A stretch of DNA of 64,000 nt from assembly GCA_018350325.1 (NCBI GenBank), contig JAEVLN010000008.1, positions 248,001 to 312,000 on the forward strand, written 5' to 3'. The position numbers and the translations under genes are program-made. The first letter of the stretch is position 1, and the number at the start of each line of letters is the position of its first letter. Below the pieces are notes generated by a model. That model was not told where the DNA came from, made no database searches, and worked only from the letters and a program-made list of their open reading frames with translations. The stretch is from Globodera rostochiensis (taxonomy: Eukaryota > Nematoda > Chromadorea > Rhabditida > Heteroderidae). Of the stretch, positions 1 to 11,900 are shown one piece after another.

Positions 1-592
1 GCCGCTGTCAAATTGATGCCCTTAAATAATCATTATTTGATTGTTCGCATTACATTATTTTGGTGATGGACATTTAAGCGGCCCTTAAGGGGTTGTCGGT
101 TTTTGACAGAACGCGACTTTTTCCACCAAAAAAAGAAAAATTAACTCGCGTTTACCATTCTGATTTTGGTTTATTACTTTCGGGAAGTCATGATTTTTTC
201 GTCTAAAGTGTCAAAAAAAAAGCATTTGGGTTCAATGTTAATTTAAAAAGTTTGTCTAAAAAGGGCGTTGAAACTTTGGACAATTTTCAGGTTCAATTTG
301 GTCCAAAGCCTCCAAATCCCATAAAATAGGGTTTTTTAATGGAGACGCCTCCTCGTTCCATTCATTTTAATTAATATATTATTTCAAAAGTTGAAATTTT
401 TAAATAACAAAAACTTATACATAGTTAGTTAAAACAACTTGTTTCCATTTTATGACAAAACAAAAATAAAATTGTTTAAATAAAAATGTACAATTTGATA
501 AAAAACAATATTTATTTAAATGAAAAAAAATAAAATTTATTATATAATTAAATAATTATTAATTTAAAACTCATAGATTTTTTATCTCAAAT

Positions 593-3051
593 ATGGTACC
601 TTCGCCATCGCTTTACACCCTATTTTTCTTCAGTTTATTTTCTTTTTTGGCTTCAAACGTTTGGGGAAATGTGCAGCAACAAAATGCCACCAAAAGGCGT
701 CTGAAAGTGCTGGTATATTCGCCCACATTGGGCTGGAGTCACATGCAATTTATGGGCGCGGTGGCGGACACTTTGGTCGAGGCGGGCCATGACGTGGTAA
801 TTCCCAACTTTTAATTTTGCTCCTTAAAATTTAAATCGAAAATTGGCCAATTTGTCTAAGCCAAAATTGCCCAACTCAATTTGTTGTTGTTTTTTTGTTG
901 CAATTTCAGCACTTTTTGCGCGTTTTGATGAACAAACGGGCCGAGGCATTGCCGAAAGAAGTGTTTAATGTGACAAATTTCCATAATTTTGTGCCCGGCT
1001 TTGTGCAAAAGGGCGACTTTGACATCAACAAAATTGAATCATTTAAAGACGCATTCAGCGGGAAGGGTTTCCACACATTTCTCTTCCAATCGGTTAGTGT
1101 CCGAAGGGCGTGTGAATGAAGTGATCGGAATGCCAAATTTGCTTTATTTTATAGAGCATGATGACCCAATTCAACGGAATCAACGAAGCCGTTTGTCGGG
1201 GTTATTCATTCCAAATAAAACTAATTTTGTAAATGTTTTTAAAATATTTTTAAGTTTAAAAATTAAAATTGTGGAAAGAAATGAGAGATTTTTAAGCAAA
1301 TTATTATTTTTTAAACTTTTTCAGAACTCACAAATGACGTGGAGCTGATCCGTCGCCTGGAGGCTGAACACTTTGACGTGGCATTGTCTGAATTTTACAA
1401 CTTTTGCCCTTTCGCAATTTTCCATCGAATCGGTGTCAAAACCAAATTGGGCGCTTTGGCCGTGCCGTTGTTCCAATTGACCGCCCGTCGCTTTGGCATT
1501 CCCACGTTTAGCAGCTATGTGACAAGTCGGCGTTAAATATTAAACAATTTAATTATTTTTATTTTATTTATTTAAGACATGCTCACACCAATGGAAGGAG
1601 GGCAGGAAATGAACTTCTGGGAACGGTTTGCCAACTTCTACAATGACCTCTACGATTGGCTGTACCTGACGGATATGTCGGTGGACGTTGAGGTACTATT
1701 TAATAAAAGGCAAAATTAAATTTTGTTAAATTTCCATTATTTTAGGAACCAATCATCAGAGAAGCGTTTGGCCAAGACTTCCCTCCCCTCAAACAAATAG
1801 CGCAGAATGTTTCGTTACTATTTGCAAATTCGAATCAGGTTTGAAGAGGACAGCAGAATGCCAATGCCAAAACCTTTCCAATTTTCAGTTCTTCGAAATG
1901 CCGAGACCGATTTCGAACAAAATTATCAATGTCGGCGGGCTCGTGGGGATGACGACGACAAAGAATTTGGAACCGGTAAAAAGATAAAGAAAATTAAAAA
2001 AAAGGCATAACATTTCAGGGAATCCAAGCAATTGTGGACAATTCTCAAGCTGGGGCAGTGATTGTCTCTTTCGGCACTTTTGCCAACATAAAAACGATGA
2101 GCAAAGAGATGAAACTGGCATTTTTGGAAGCGTTTGGCCGTTTTCCCAAATACGAATTCATATGGAAACATGAATTGTCCGACGAGCAGGAGGCCAAAAT
2201 GTTTGCCAAATACAAAAATGTGCACCCAGTCAAATGGATGGACCAAAAATCGCTGCTGAGTGAGTTGAAGGGGCATTTTGGTTTTATAGAGTTGGCCGGG
2301 AGGTCGAGATCGGGCGGGATTATCCCGGTTTTTGGAATCCCGATTCAACATGCTGATCCCGTCCCGATCCCGGCTTTCACGATCCCGGTCAATCCCGATC
2401 CCGGTTTTACCAAAAATCCCCATCCCGGCCAACTATAGTTTTGTAAAATATTTAAAAAATAAAATTTTAAAGTGCATCCGAAATTGCGGGCTTTTGTCTC
2501 CCACTGCGGCCTGAACAGTGTCAGCGAGGCCGCCCGTTCTGGAGTGCCAATATTGGCCATTCCGCTGTTTGCCGACCAATTGTACAATGCCATTTTGGCA
2601 CGGATGAAAGGAATTGCCGTTCAATTGAACGTTGCCCAACTCAATTTGGAAGGGGCTGAACAGCTAATTTGGGCCGGTCTTGACAGCGTAATAATTAATT
2701 CCCATCGCCATTTTTGCTGTGCATTTTTTAACGTTTTTTAAGGTACTGAACGACCCTTCCTACGCTCAAAATGCCAAAATATTAAAGCGTAAATTTGACA
2801 AAACCCCCTTTGGGGCCAAGCAAAAGTTGACCCGGTGGGTGGAATTCGCGGCCGAATTCACCGAATTGAACGAGCTGAATTTGCCCTGGGAGGACGAACT
2901 TGGCACATTGGCCTATTATTCTATTGACGTCGTTCTGTTCACTGCCGCCGTGTTGGCAATATTTGCCTACGTTCTATTCAAATTGTCACAATCGGTGGCG
3001 AAATGTTTAACATCAGTCGGAAAGAGAGGGCAAAAGCTGAAGGAGAATTAA
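593..3051 (+). CDS. UDP-glucuronosyl/glucosyltransferase (UGT, GT1 family)
   Basis: A microsomal enzyme that conjugates sugar from a UDP-sugar to small lipophilic acceptors, used in detoxification. Ten exons can be read: 593-796, 910-1092, 1155-1200, 1325-1525, 1577-1692, 1746-1838, 1889-1975, 2019-2259, 2473-2687 and 2743-3051, all with GT-AG junctions in consistent phase. A hydrophobic signal sequence occupies residues 1-25, followed by the N-terminal acceptor half with the catalytic-histidine context GWSHMQFMG. The UGT signature lies in exon 9, with FVSHCGLNSVSEA and the donor-binding PLFADQ. A C-terminal membrane segment (VVLFTAAVLAIFAYVLF) is followed by a Lys-rich tail, as expected for an ER type I protein. 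The eighth intron contains a fold-back repeat island. Family assignment is secure; the substrate cannot be told. Confidence 0.9.
2290..2445. repeat. CCCGATCCCGG-type fold-back repeat island in UGT intron
   Basis: Within the eighth UGT intron the word GATCCCGG/CCGGGATC and close variants recur in both orientations at about 10-bp spacing, so the strand can fold on itself. Related islands lie near 4.9-5.06 kb and 48.97-49.08 kb. It probably represents a non-autonomous DNA element with a decayed or self-similar interior; no clear target-site duplication was found for this copy. Confidence 0.55.
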
Positions 3052-3626
3052 AATAAGCAAAAACATTTTTATATATTATGACTTTTGTAAGTTTTTTTTT
3101 ATTTTTACACATTTTTGGTTTCGGCAAAAAGACTGATGAGAAGCCATGGTTTAGTAAAGCGGCCGAACCCATTGGTCATTATTATTTACAGAGCCCGAAA
3201 TTTTTGGGAAATAAATATTCGGGTAAGGGTAAGGGATGTGGACATTAAGGTCTAAGGGTAAAACCCGGAAATCCCCTTTATAGGGCCCGGCCTAATTGTT
3301 AGCCTTGCCATTAGCTGCTTTGGGGTTTTGCCTAAATTTTTTGCATTGATTTTAAAAAGAGATTTAGCCCCAAGGGAGCTTTAGGTTGTAATTATCAAAA
3401 GAAAAACCTTGGGATTTGAGAGGGAGTGGCTTCGATTTGGGGAGGGGGCATTGGAATTTTCGCTTACAAAATAAGGCTTGTCCTATCGATATTTCTTTCT
3501 TAAAACATTTTTTTTCCCCGATAAACGATATAAAAAGTAAATTTTTCTGGCAACATTTGTCCAAATGCCTGATTTTGTTTTCTGTATTTCTCATACTATT
3601 TTTTTCATAATTTTATGCTTTCAAAC

Positions 3627-3629
3627 AGA
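3627..3629 (+). promoter_or_regulatory. Candidate trans-splice acceptor upstream of phosphoserine phosphatase
   Basis: The sequence ttatgctttcaaacag ends one base before the in-frame ATG at 3630. No upstream coding exon is needed, so this AG after a pyrimidine-containing stretch looks like a spliced-leader acceptor. Inference only; 5' RNA ends would settle it. Confidence 0.35.
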
Positions 3630-5371
3630 ATGGTAAATTCGTTACAAATTTCTTCGGAGGATTTATCCAAAATTTTAATGCCTCGGCCTTTGACGGAAGA
3701 ATTTTCTGTTCGTCGACGTCGCGCCAAAGTGATTTGGCGTAATTTAAGACGACAAAAGCCGGCAGCAGTGTGTTTTGACATGGATTCAACGCTAATACAA
3801 GTCATTATTGGTTGACGAATCTATTTGGTGGGGTTGTTCAAGAATCGGGTTATCCCGAGGCCGCCGGGTGTTAGGGAAAAATGTTGGCCAAATTAGACAC
3901 CGGAATTTTGAAAAAGTTTTGAAAAAGCCGATTCCGGGTACCCGGACCAGGTAGCACTGAAACCTCTGGTGGTCCTGATTTTCTAGGTCGGGAAAAATCC
4001 TGGGCAGGCCGGTCCGGATTTTTTTTGATTTTTAAGATTTTTTGGACTTCCTTAGGAAGAAACCCTCGATGAGTACACTCGCTTTTTTGGATTGGATTTG
4101 AGTGGAAGTGCGATCACCCGACAAGCAATGAACGGGCAACTGAGTTTCAGGTCTCTAATTTCGATTATCTTTTCGCTTTTTTTATTGTTTTGGGGAATTT
4201 TTGTTTTTGTTTTCTTCAGACAGGCGCTGCTTCACCGTTTGGAATTGCTAAGACCAACCAAAGCGCAATTTGAACAATTTGTGTCTGAATTCAGCCCGAA
4301 ATTAACTGAAGGGGTAATAAATGTTCTAAAAATTCTGTTAAAGAAAATTGATGCCATTTTTGATTTAAATGTGCCCCATATTGAGAGTGGGGGGACCTTT
4401 TGGGTTTCAAAATGAAAACTTAAAAATAGCAAAATTTAAAACCAAATGAATTTAATTTACTTTTTTATTTTTTCTTTCAGGTTTTGGAGTTGGTTACTGT
4501 ACTCCGTAAATACGGTATCGATTTGTTCATTGTCACTGGGGGATTTGTGGAGGTCGCGCAACGGGTGGCACAGCGTCTGAACATTCCCGTCCAAAATGCG
4601 TTTGCGAATCGAATACTTTTTGACGCCGAGGGGCTTTATGAGGGCGTTGACAAAAGGCGCGAGAAACTTTTCAATAAATTTTAAGCATTTTATTTTCAGC
4701 CAATTGACGAGTCAATCGGGCCCCGCCCCCGTTGGAAAGGCGGGAGTTTGTCAACTTTTGAAGGAACGGTGGGCCAAATTTTATTTGATTAGCAAATTGT
4801 GTCCCCATCAAAATTTATTCAAAAAATTGGACACTTCAAAAGACTCAAAAATAATATAGAGGTACCTTCCAACTATTGTAGAGTAGGCCGGGACCGGGAC
4901 TGGTACTGAAGTCTCCAATTTGGGACTGAATTTCCCTCTTACAAAATCCCGGTTTTTTTCAAAATTTCAAATCTTTGTTTTTGACCATTAGTCCCAGGGT
5001 TTTGGACCGGGATTTGATTAATTTCCCACTCATAAAATCCCGGTTTTTTAATTTTCTCAATCCCGATCCCGGTTTTCCCCTAAAATCCTAACCGTTTTTA
5101 TTGTTAATAATTTGCGGTTGGCTTCCATTTTGTTCCAATTTTGAGGCATTGCTACAAACTGTTGGTGATGATTGGAGATGGAGGCACTGACATGGAGGCG
5201 CGGCCGCCAGCCGATTTATTCATCGGTTTTGGTGGAAATCAGGTCGAGGAATAATTTACATTCCAATAAATGCATTCATTTTGAAAGGTCCGTGAAAAAG
5301 TTCGGCAGGGATCCGATTGGTTTGTGCGCGAGTTTCGAACGCTCACAAATGTTCTCGAAGAAGAATATTAA
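3630..5371 (+). CDS. Phosphoserine phosphatase
   Basis: HAD-superfamily enzyme that makes L-serine from phosphoserine, the last step of serine synthesis, in the cytosol. Exons: 3630-3800, 4056-4150, 4220-4313, 4481-4656, 4700-4768, 5146-5242 and 5288-5371. Motif I with the nucleophile and acid/base aspartates is CFDMDSTLIQ; motif II lies in FIVTGGFVEVAQRVAQRL; the loop FANRILFDAEGLYEG is typical of eukaryotic PSPH; motif III/IV is MIGDGGTDMEARPPADLFIGFGGN. The length of about 260 residues fits, with a basic N-terminal extension of about 45 residues before motif I. The intron after 4656 must start with GC to keep the frame (AAAAG|gcgcg), giving Ser-Gln-Leu-Thr-Ser, which matches the human TSRSGGK region in position. 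I am confident of identity, slightly less of the N-terminus. Confidence 0.9.
4865..5065. repeat. Fold-back repeat island with repeated CCCGG words in phosphatase intron
   Basis: The intron before the sixth phosphatase exon contains gccgggaccgggactgg, aaaatcccggtttttt (twice) and tcccgatcccggtttt. The same words occur in both orientations. It belongs to the same repeat class as the islands in the UGT intron and at 48.97-49.08 kb. Confidence 0.45.
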
Positions 5372-5574
5372 ACAATCATTTTCACTTATTCGTCTTTTTG
5401 TTAATATAAATTATTTATTTGAAGGAATTTCGTGCAATCTATTGTTTGAGCCCTTTTATTCTGATCCGGGATCGGATTTATATTTTTGAAATAAAATAAT
5501 TAACATTTTGTTGTTGAACATGACCGTACATCATGAGCCGAGGCTTACAGAACTATGCAACCATAAAAATATTT

Positions 5575-5715
5575 AAACTAGGGTTGCTCCCCGACCTTTT
5601 GGGAGTCGGCGTGCCGGGGGCCAGCCTAACAACGTCGGGGCTTGCGAGGGGGCAAACTCTAATTCAAGCAATTATAATTAGGCCTCTCTCCGGGGTACGG
5701 CCTTGTTGTTTAGCA
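5575..5715. other. GC-rich segment of unknown nature
   Basis: About 140 bases of markedly higher GC content than the surroundings, with several complementary stretches (for example ctaatt...aattag and runs of gggg/cccc). No open frame, tRNA or rRNA feature was recognised. It lies between the phosphatase 3' end and the last serpin cassette and could be an ncRNA or repeat fragment. Confidence 0.25.
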
Positions 5716-5769
5716 CATTCACTTACATATTAATGAATGCAGCCAGCACACGTTATTTGTTGCTGTCAT

Positions 5770-5937
5770 TTAATCAGAAAAAATTCCCGAAAAAAGCAAT
5801 TGGCCGTCGTTTTGCGCGATCATAAATTGGAAGGGCTGATCGGCGACGAAACTGGCCTTTGGCTTCACTATCAACGCCATTCGCGTCATCATGATCACGC
5901 CGGTGGATGCGGCAGCTTCACTTCCCTCCTCATTGCT
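5770..5937 (-). CDS. Serpin alternative 3' exon 7 (most distal)
   Basis: Acceptor attttag; begins SNEEGSEAAASTGVIMMTRM, loop continues ALIVKPKASFVADQPF and ends LLFSGIFSD, stop. The hinge differs from consensus at two positions (Thr to Ser, Ala to Ser), both conservative. It is the most diverged cassette. Confidence 0.8.
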   Translation of the reverse strand, partial: SNEEGSEAAASTGVIMMTRMALIVKPKASFVADQPFQFMIAQNDGQLLFSGIFSD

Positions 5938-8900
5938 CTAAAATTTTAATTTTGAGAGAACAACGAAAAGAACACAACAACATTCCTGTTTGTGAGTTAA
6001 GTGTTCGCAATTTTAACCCCCCAGGGCATTAACAATGCGCGAATTTGTTATGAAAGCCCTAATAGTAAGTTAGTTTGATGCCGACCTACGCACTTATCAT
6101 GCTTATTAAGTCTTTTTCGGTTCATTTTCTCAATTTATTCTTTTCTTTTAAATTCATTTTTGTTTTATTGATCAGTAGTGATCACAAGACGTAGCCAAGG
6201 GGGGGGGCGACCAATTGGACTATGACTTTGTTCTAAGAAAAAATGTTTTCCTTTTGTGTGGTCGAGGAATTGGGAAATTGAACATCGCCGTGTCTAGGGC
6301 CCGGCATGGGAGAGACAGACGCTGTGGTTTGAAGCAGGAATTGTGGGACAGTTCTTTTAGTGCCTGGTTTATAAGGTAAAAACTGATTTGAAGAATGTGA
6401 TATGTGAATGATCAATCACTAAAGTGAGTGACTCTGATCAACTTATTATCCCTTGAAAACTCCGTTGAACAGAACCAGCTTGGCGGATGCCAATGCCATT
6501 AGGAAAGGACGGTCAGCGATGAATATGGCGGGTTCAGGCTCAAAAACGGCAGCTTCATCCTCGACGACCACTGCGGTGGCGGCAACCGCTTCGGTGCCTT
6601 CCTCGTTGAGCTTTATCAGAAGTTTGAGTAAAATTTCATTTTTTCATCAAGTGAATTGCAACAAACACAAAATGTGCCATGCCATGCCATGCCAACAAGT
6701 GTGGTCGAACGAACTCAAGAAGTGTAGAGTGCAACTAATTGTGGAGGAATGGAATCCATCAAAGTGCCGATTTTTGTCGGATATTAGATACCAAATCTGC
6801 TGTGATAAGACGAAAGGATTTCGCCGTCCTTAAGCTTCATTTCTATTCTCGAATTCCTGCACATACTCACGAATTGTCGGTATATTTACTATCAAAACAT
6901 TGTCTTCCAATTCGCCTCATCAAGACATTTCAATGCCCCTAAAATGCCTTTTGTCAATAAATATCTGACAAATAAAATCGTTATAAAAGTAACAACCAAA
7001 CAATGCATTAGCAAATAAAGAGAGTAGTTAATGCAAAACCCCGACACCTAATTAATCCGGAAGTTCAAAAATTCTTTAGAGAAAGTCAAAATAAGAGAAC
7101 TCTCTCATCCACGGAAAAGTGAGCTGAAGAGCGCATTTTGCTTGTGATCGACAAGGAAAGCGGCAAAAGGACGGTCGGCCACAAATTCGACGGGCGGTGG
7201 CGAAATGACAGCGCTACATAACATCATGCCAACAAAAGTGGCCGCGGCCGCCTCAGTCCCACTCTCATTAACCTGAAACAAAATGCTCTTACAAATTAAG
7301 CCATTTTCACGCGACCAGAGATGAAATAAATTAACAAAATTTCATGAAAGAAGAAATTTTATTTTGTTTTATTGACTGCTAATCAGACTTTCCCGAGGGA
7401 AATTAAGTTTTCGATGACACTCTGCACGTACATGTTATGGGTAGTTTTGGCAATCGGGTAATTCCGGAATTACCCACTCAGAGCGGGTAATTTTAGAATT
7501 TCCAAAATTACCCGATTTCTAAAATTACCCCTAACATATATACCAATTCATGTGTGCAAATTACGGGAACCTCGAACACAGACTTGTTGCGCCAAAACTT
7601 AAGGCACGAATTAATTTGCTAACTGTTGAAGCTCGAAAGTCATGTTGAGTGTTTACACATTTAAACATAGTTTTTGATTATGCACCAGCAAAACGAAATA
7701 ATATAGAGGGATAATGAAACAATTGCTATCAATGAAATGCTTAATGGGGAAATGCGCGAAAGTCATGTTGAGAGATTTACACATTTAAACATAGTTTTTG
7801 ATTATGCAACAGCAAACCGGAAGTATAAGTAATATAGAGGAATAATGAAACAATTGCTATCAATGAAATGCTTAATGGGGAACAAATGAGATACAATTCG
7901 ATCAATTAATTGCGGAAAATGGTGCTAAAGAGAATGCCTTTGCGGCGTACCACCACCGCCATGAAAGGATGTTTTGCAATAAAACGCGCCGGCTTAGGCT
8001 CAAAAGAAGCACAATCTGCAACATCAGCAGTGGCTGCTGCGGCCTCAGTTCCCTTCTCATTAACCTAAAACAGAATGTCCTTAAGCCATTTTCACGCCAC
8101 CAGAGATAAAATAAATTAACAATATTTTTGTGAAAAATGGAAATGTTCTAAGCTTGTTTTAGTGATTGCTAATCCAACTTTCCACAGGGGGGGGGGGTGG
8201 GCCCAATATTTGGCCATTGCATAAAAATACATTTTTTAACGATGAAAAAAGCATACAAAAAGCGTTTAGAAGATTTTATATAAGCAATTCTCCCCTCAAC
8301 TGGTTCCTGTAGCTTATCATACTGGCAAGAACAAAAATAAATCTCAAAACCGGTTTAGGCGAAATGGCCAAAACAGTTTTTTTAGGTTTAAATCGTTTTA
8401 TATGAAGGAAGCTACGATGATACTGTGACATATGATAAGCCAGCTATTCCATCCGAAACCGGCAATAGGCAAAGTGTAAAAGAAGTTGTTTTTGACGTTT
8501 TCAGTGTAATTTTGACCCGTTTTCTGTTGTGTAATTCGACCAAAACGAGTTTGAAATTTTTTTTCTTGCCAGTATGATAAGCTACAAGAACCGATTTACA
8601 AATTAGCAGTAAAAAAATGAGTGACATTAATTTTAGACGACCTGATAGCATATACTGTATATAAAAACAAAAAAACATTAGGTAAGTAGCAACATGCAAA
8701 ACTAAATCAGAATATAAATCCATCATCCTTTTACGTATATCTTTGTGTTTTATGTTCCAATTATTGAATTAAACAGAAAAAAGGGAGATAATTTAATCCG
8801 GATTAAATCATTCATCCACGGAAAATAGCACCAAAAAGAGCGTTGGCATCGCGGTCAACAATAAATCCAAAGAATGGACAATCAGCGACGAAACGGGGGA

Positions 8901-11900
8901 TTGGCACCGGGGGAAAAGAGGCCATTAACGGCACAAGTCGAATGCCGGTAGCAGCAGCGGCTTCGGTGCCCTGCTCGCTGATCTGTGTGTGTGGTGGACG
9001 GAGGTTATACATTATTTACAGGAGTCATTTAGACAAACATAATGACAAGAATTGCTGGAGTGAATTGAGCTATTTGAAGCAGTGTTCAGCATTAGATCGG
9101 GAAAAGAAGAGTTACACTCCAATCATATGATCAGACAGTGCTTTTTTAGAGACTTTGTTATTTAGTCGGGAACCTCGACCCTTTATGGGTGGAAGTGGGG
9201 TTATTCGGGGACAAAGTCTCGGAAGTAACAGGGGAACAAATCATTTTAGAAAATATTTATCAAAAAGGCGATTATTGGAAAAATGTTCCAACTAGTAGAA
9301 ATAAATATGGCTGAATGTAAGTGAGTATTTATATTCCAAGAAAGGATAATTTGATCAGAATCAAATCGATTATCCTCGGAAAATCGCCCCGAAGAGAACG
9401 CTGGCATCGCGGTTAACGACAAATCCGAAGAATGGACGGTCAGCGACGAAGGTGGGCATTGGTTCCAGAGGAAATTCACCCTTTTTTGCCCTTATGTGAA
9501 CGGCGGTAGCAGCGGCGGCTTCAGTGCCCTGCTCGCTGACCTTATTTGTAAGGTCAAAAGCAGCTTTACCCGGAAACGGGCACCGCTAATGGGTTGGGTG
9601 AGGAGAATGGCGATTCATTGATATTTATTTGGCATACGGCATGGCATATTCATTGGTTTAAGAAATTTCAGCCTAAGCAACCCAAGTGCTTGGCATTTTT
9701 ACCAGCAAAGCAAGAGTTTTCAAAAAATGAAAGGGCGTTTAGGCGCGAAAAGTCACGCCAAACAGTGGCCCATAATTGTTGGTCAGAAGGAAAGTCGCGA
9801 ATGGATGGTCAGCGCGGAAGGCGGGCACGGGCATCGGAATCGCCATGGATTTAAATTGGAAGACTATGGCCGTGGCGGCTGCCGCTTCGGTGCCCTCCTC
9901 ATTGACCTTGAGGGGACATTTGAAGTGTGCAAAAAATGTTCAATTAAAAATTGCTGCGGACTCTCTACTGGGTCAACCAACGGTGTTGGAGGCTTAATGC
10001 CGAATTTGTACCGTATTAATAACATGGCACGCGGTGTTGTCTAAGTTTTGGACGATTGATGCCGTTGAACGAACGATAAGTTACGAATTAGGCATTTACT
10101 TAACCTATTCTGGTTAAACAAATGAAACATAAATTATGGTTGAAGACGTTGCCCCTTTAAATCAATTATGTTTAATTAAGCAATATTTGTTTGCGAGCAA
10201 ATGGAGAGAAAAAAAACTTGGGGAAATTGGAAGGAAAAAGAAGCGGCGAGTGCAATCGATGCCCTTGGCATTTTTGCAAAATATGACAGGCACAAAAGTG
10301 CCAAAGGTGCTGTGTGAAATTGATTATTCTAATTGGGTTGAATTGGGGAAAAAAAGTTAACGAAATTTGTGACGAATTTCGGCAAAAATGGTTGGCCAAA
10401 CAGCAAAAGCTTTCTGACAAACAAAAGGTGCTTTCAAATTCCAGAATCAATTTCATAACTTATTCATAAAAGTAGATTAATATGTTTTTATTAATTGTTC
10501 TGTAATTTGTTGGCACATGCCCCCAAGCGCATACTGTATAAATTGGACCGTACCTCAATGAACGCCTTCTGGACCACTTTGCTGATCTTCAACGGTTGCC
10601 CGGGGATGATGCCCGCGAAATTGGCGGAGTCAGTGAAAGCGGTCGGCATGCCCAACTTGGCCAAAGGTTCGTTCAGGTCATGCGTGGACTCCAGCTTGAA
10701 CTTGGGCAACTCCACCTACAAAAAAAGGAAGAAATGAACAAATATTGTGAAAAAAGCCTCAATCACCTGCACTTCCTGTTTACTGCGTTTTTTGAGCAGC
10801 TCCAGCAATGACTTCCCGTCCAATTTGGCCAACATTTTGTCCAGTCCAAAGCGCTCCTTCGGCAACAGCACAAACATGAACACTTCATTGCCTTTGTAGG
10901 GCATGCCGAGAAGTTGAAGCTGTAGTTTAGAAAAAGTGTCCTCCTTTTGAATAATAAAAACTATTAGAAATGTTGTTACCGCACCTGGTCGTCCTCGAAG
11001 TAGATGAAATCGTCCTTTTTGTGCATCATGTCCAGCTAAAAATAGGCCGAATTTAAAAATGAATAATAAAATTTGAAATCCTTCCAAAAAAATACTAACC
11101 TCCTTTTTGTTGTTCGCGTCAATGTGAAAAGTCTTCTTCTGAGTGCGGTGGGCATCGAATTTGTCCGCCCAATTGCCTTTGAAGTAGACAGCGTTGATCA
11201 ACACGAGACTGGGAGTAATTAAAAAAAAAGTCAAGATTGGCTCTTCCAAACTCTTTTTTATACCGAGTCAAAGCACCCAACATGTCCGGGTTGATCAGAT
11301 CATGGATTTTGTCATGGGTGGCCTTCTCCACAAATTTGTTGATTTTCTGAAGCAGCAGCAATATTGTGTTTACAAAAAGAGCTTTATGAAAAGCACGAGG
11401 CGAACCCCCTAACAAAAAACAACAAAAAATTGTCAAATTGATAAACAAAAAAGTTCAAAACAAAATAGCTTAATTAAGTCCCATTTTCTAAAAATTAAAA
11501 AAGAAAGTGCATTTCCGTCTTCACATTACCTTTGCGCTGTCCACAGCCTTCTCAAAGTCGATGGCCTCGAATTGGCCACCGTAGTGGCGGTTGATCATCG
11601 TTTTGAACGTCTCAATCACCGAGAAGCCTTCCTTCACGTACACTTTGTTGGCCACCTCCAAAGTGTAATTGCTCGAACCCTTCTGAATGGCCTTGACCAA
11701 CTCGCCAAAGTATTCGTGCACTTTGGCCTCGGGGGCACCTTTTTAAGAGAATATTTAAAAATTGACAAATTCAATTTGCCTGAAAAAGCCCCCACCTTTT
11801 GCCAGCAATTGGACCATTTCTTGACTCGTCTTATCCTTGGAGCCCGCATAAACCATCGAAAGAGCGATGGCAACCGAAAAACGGGGGAATTGTAAAAGAT

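Noticed and set aside
6233..6415. A minus-strand open stretch considered as an eighth serpin cassette
   Set aside because: It lacks the hinge GTEAAAAT, the ADRPF block and the LFxxxFRG ending, so there is no reason to call it a cassette.
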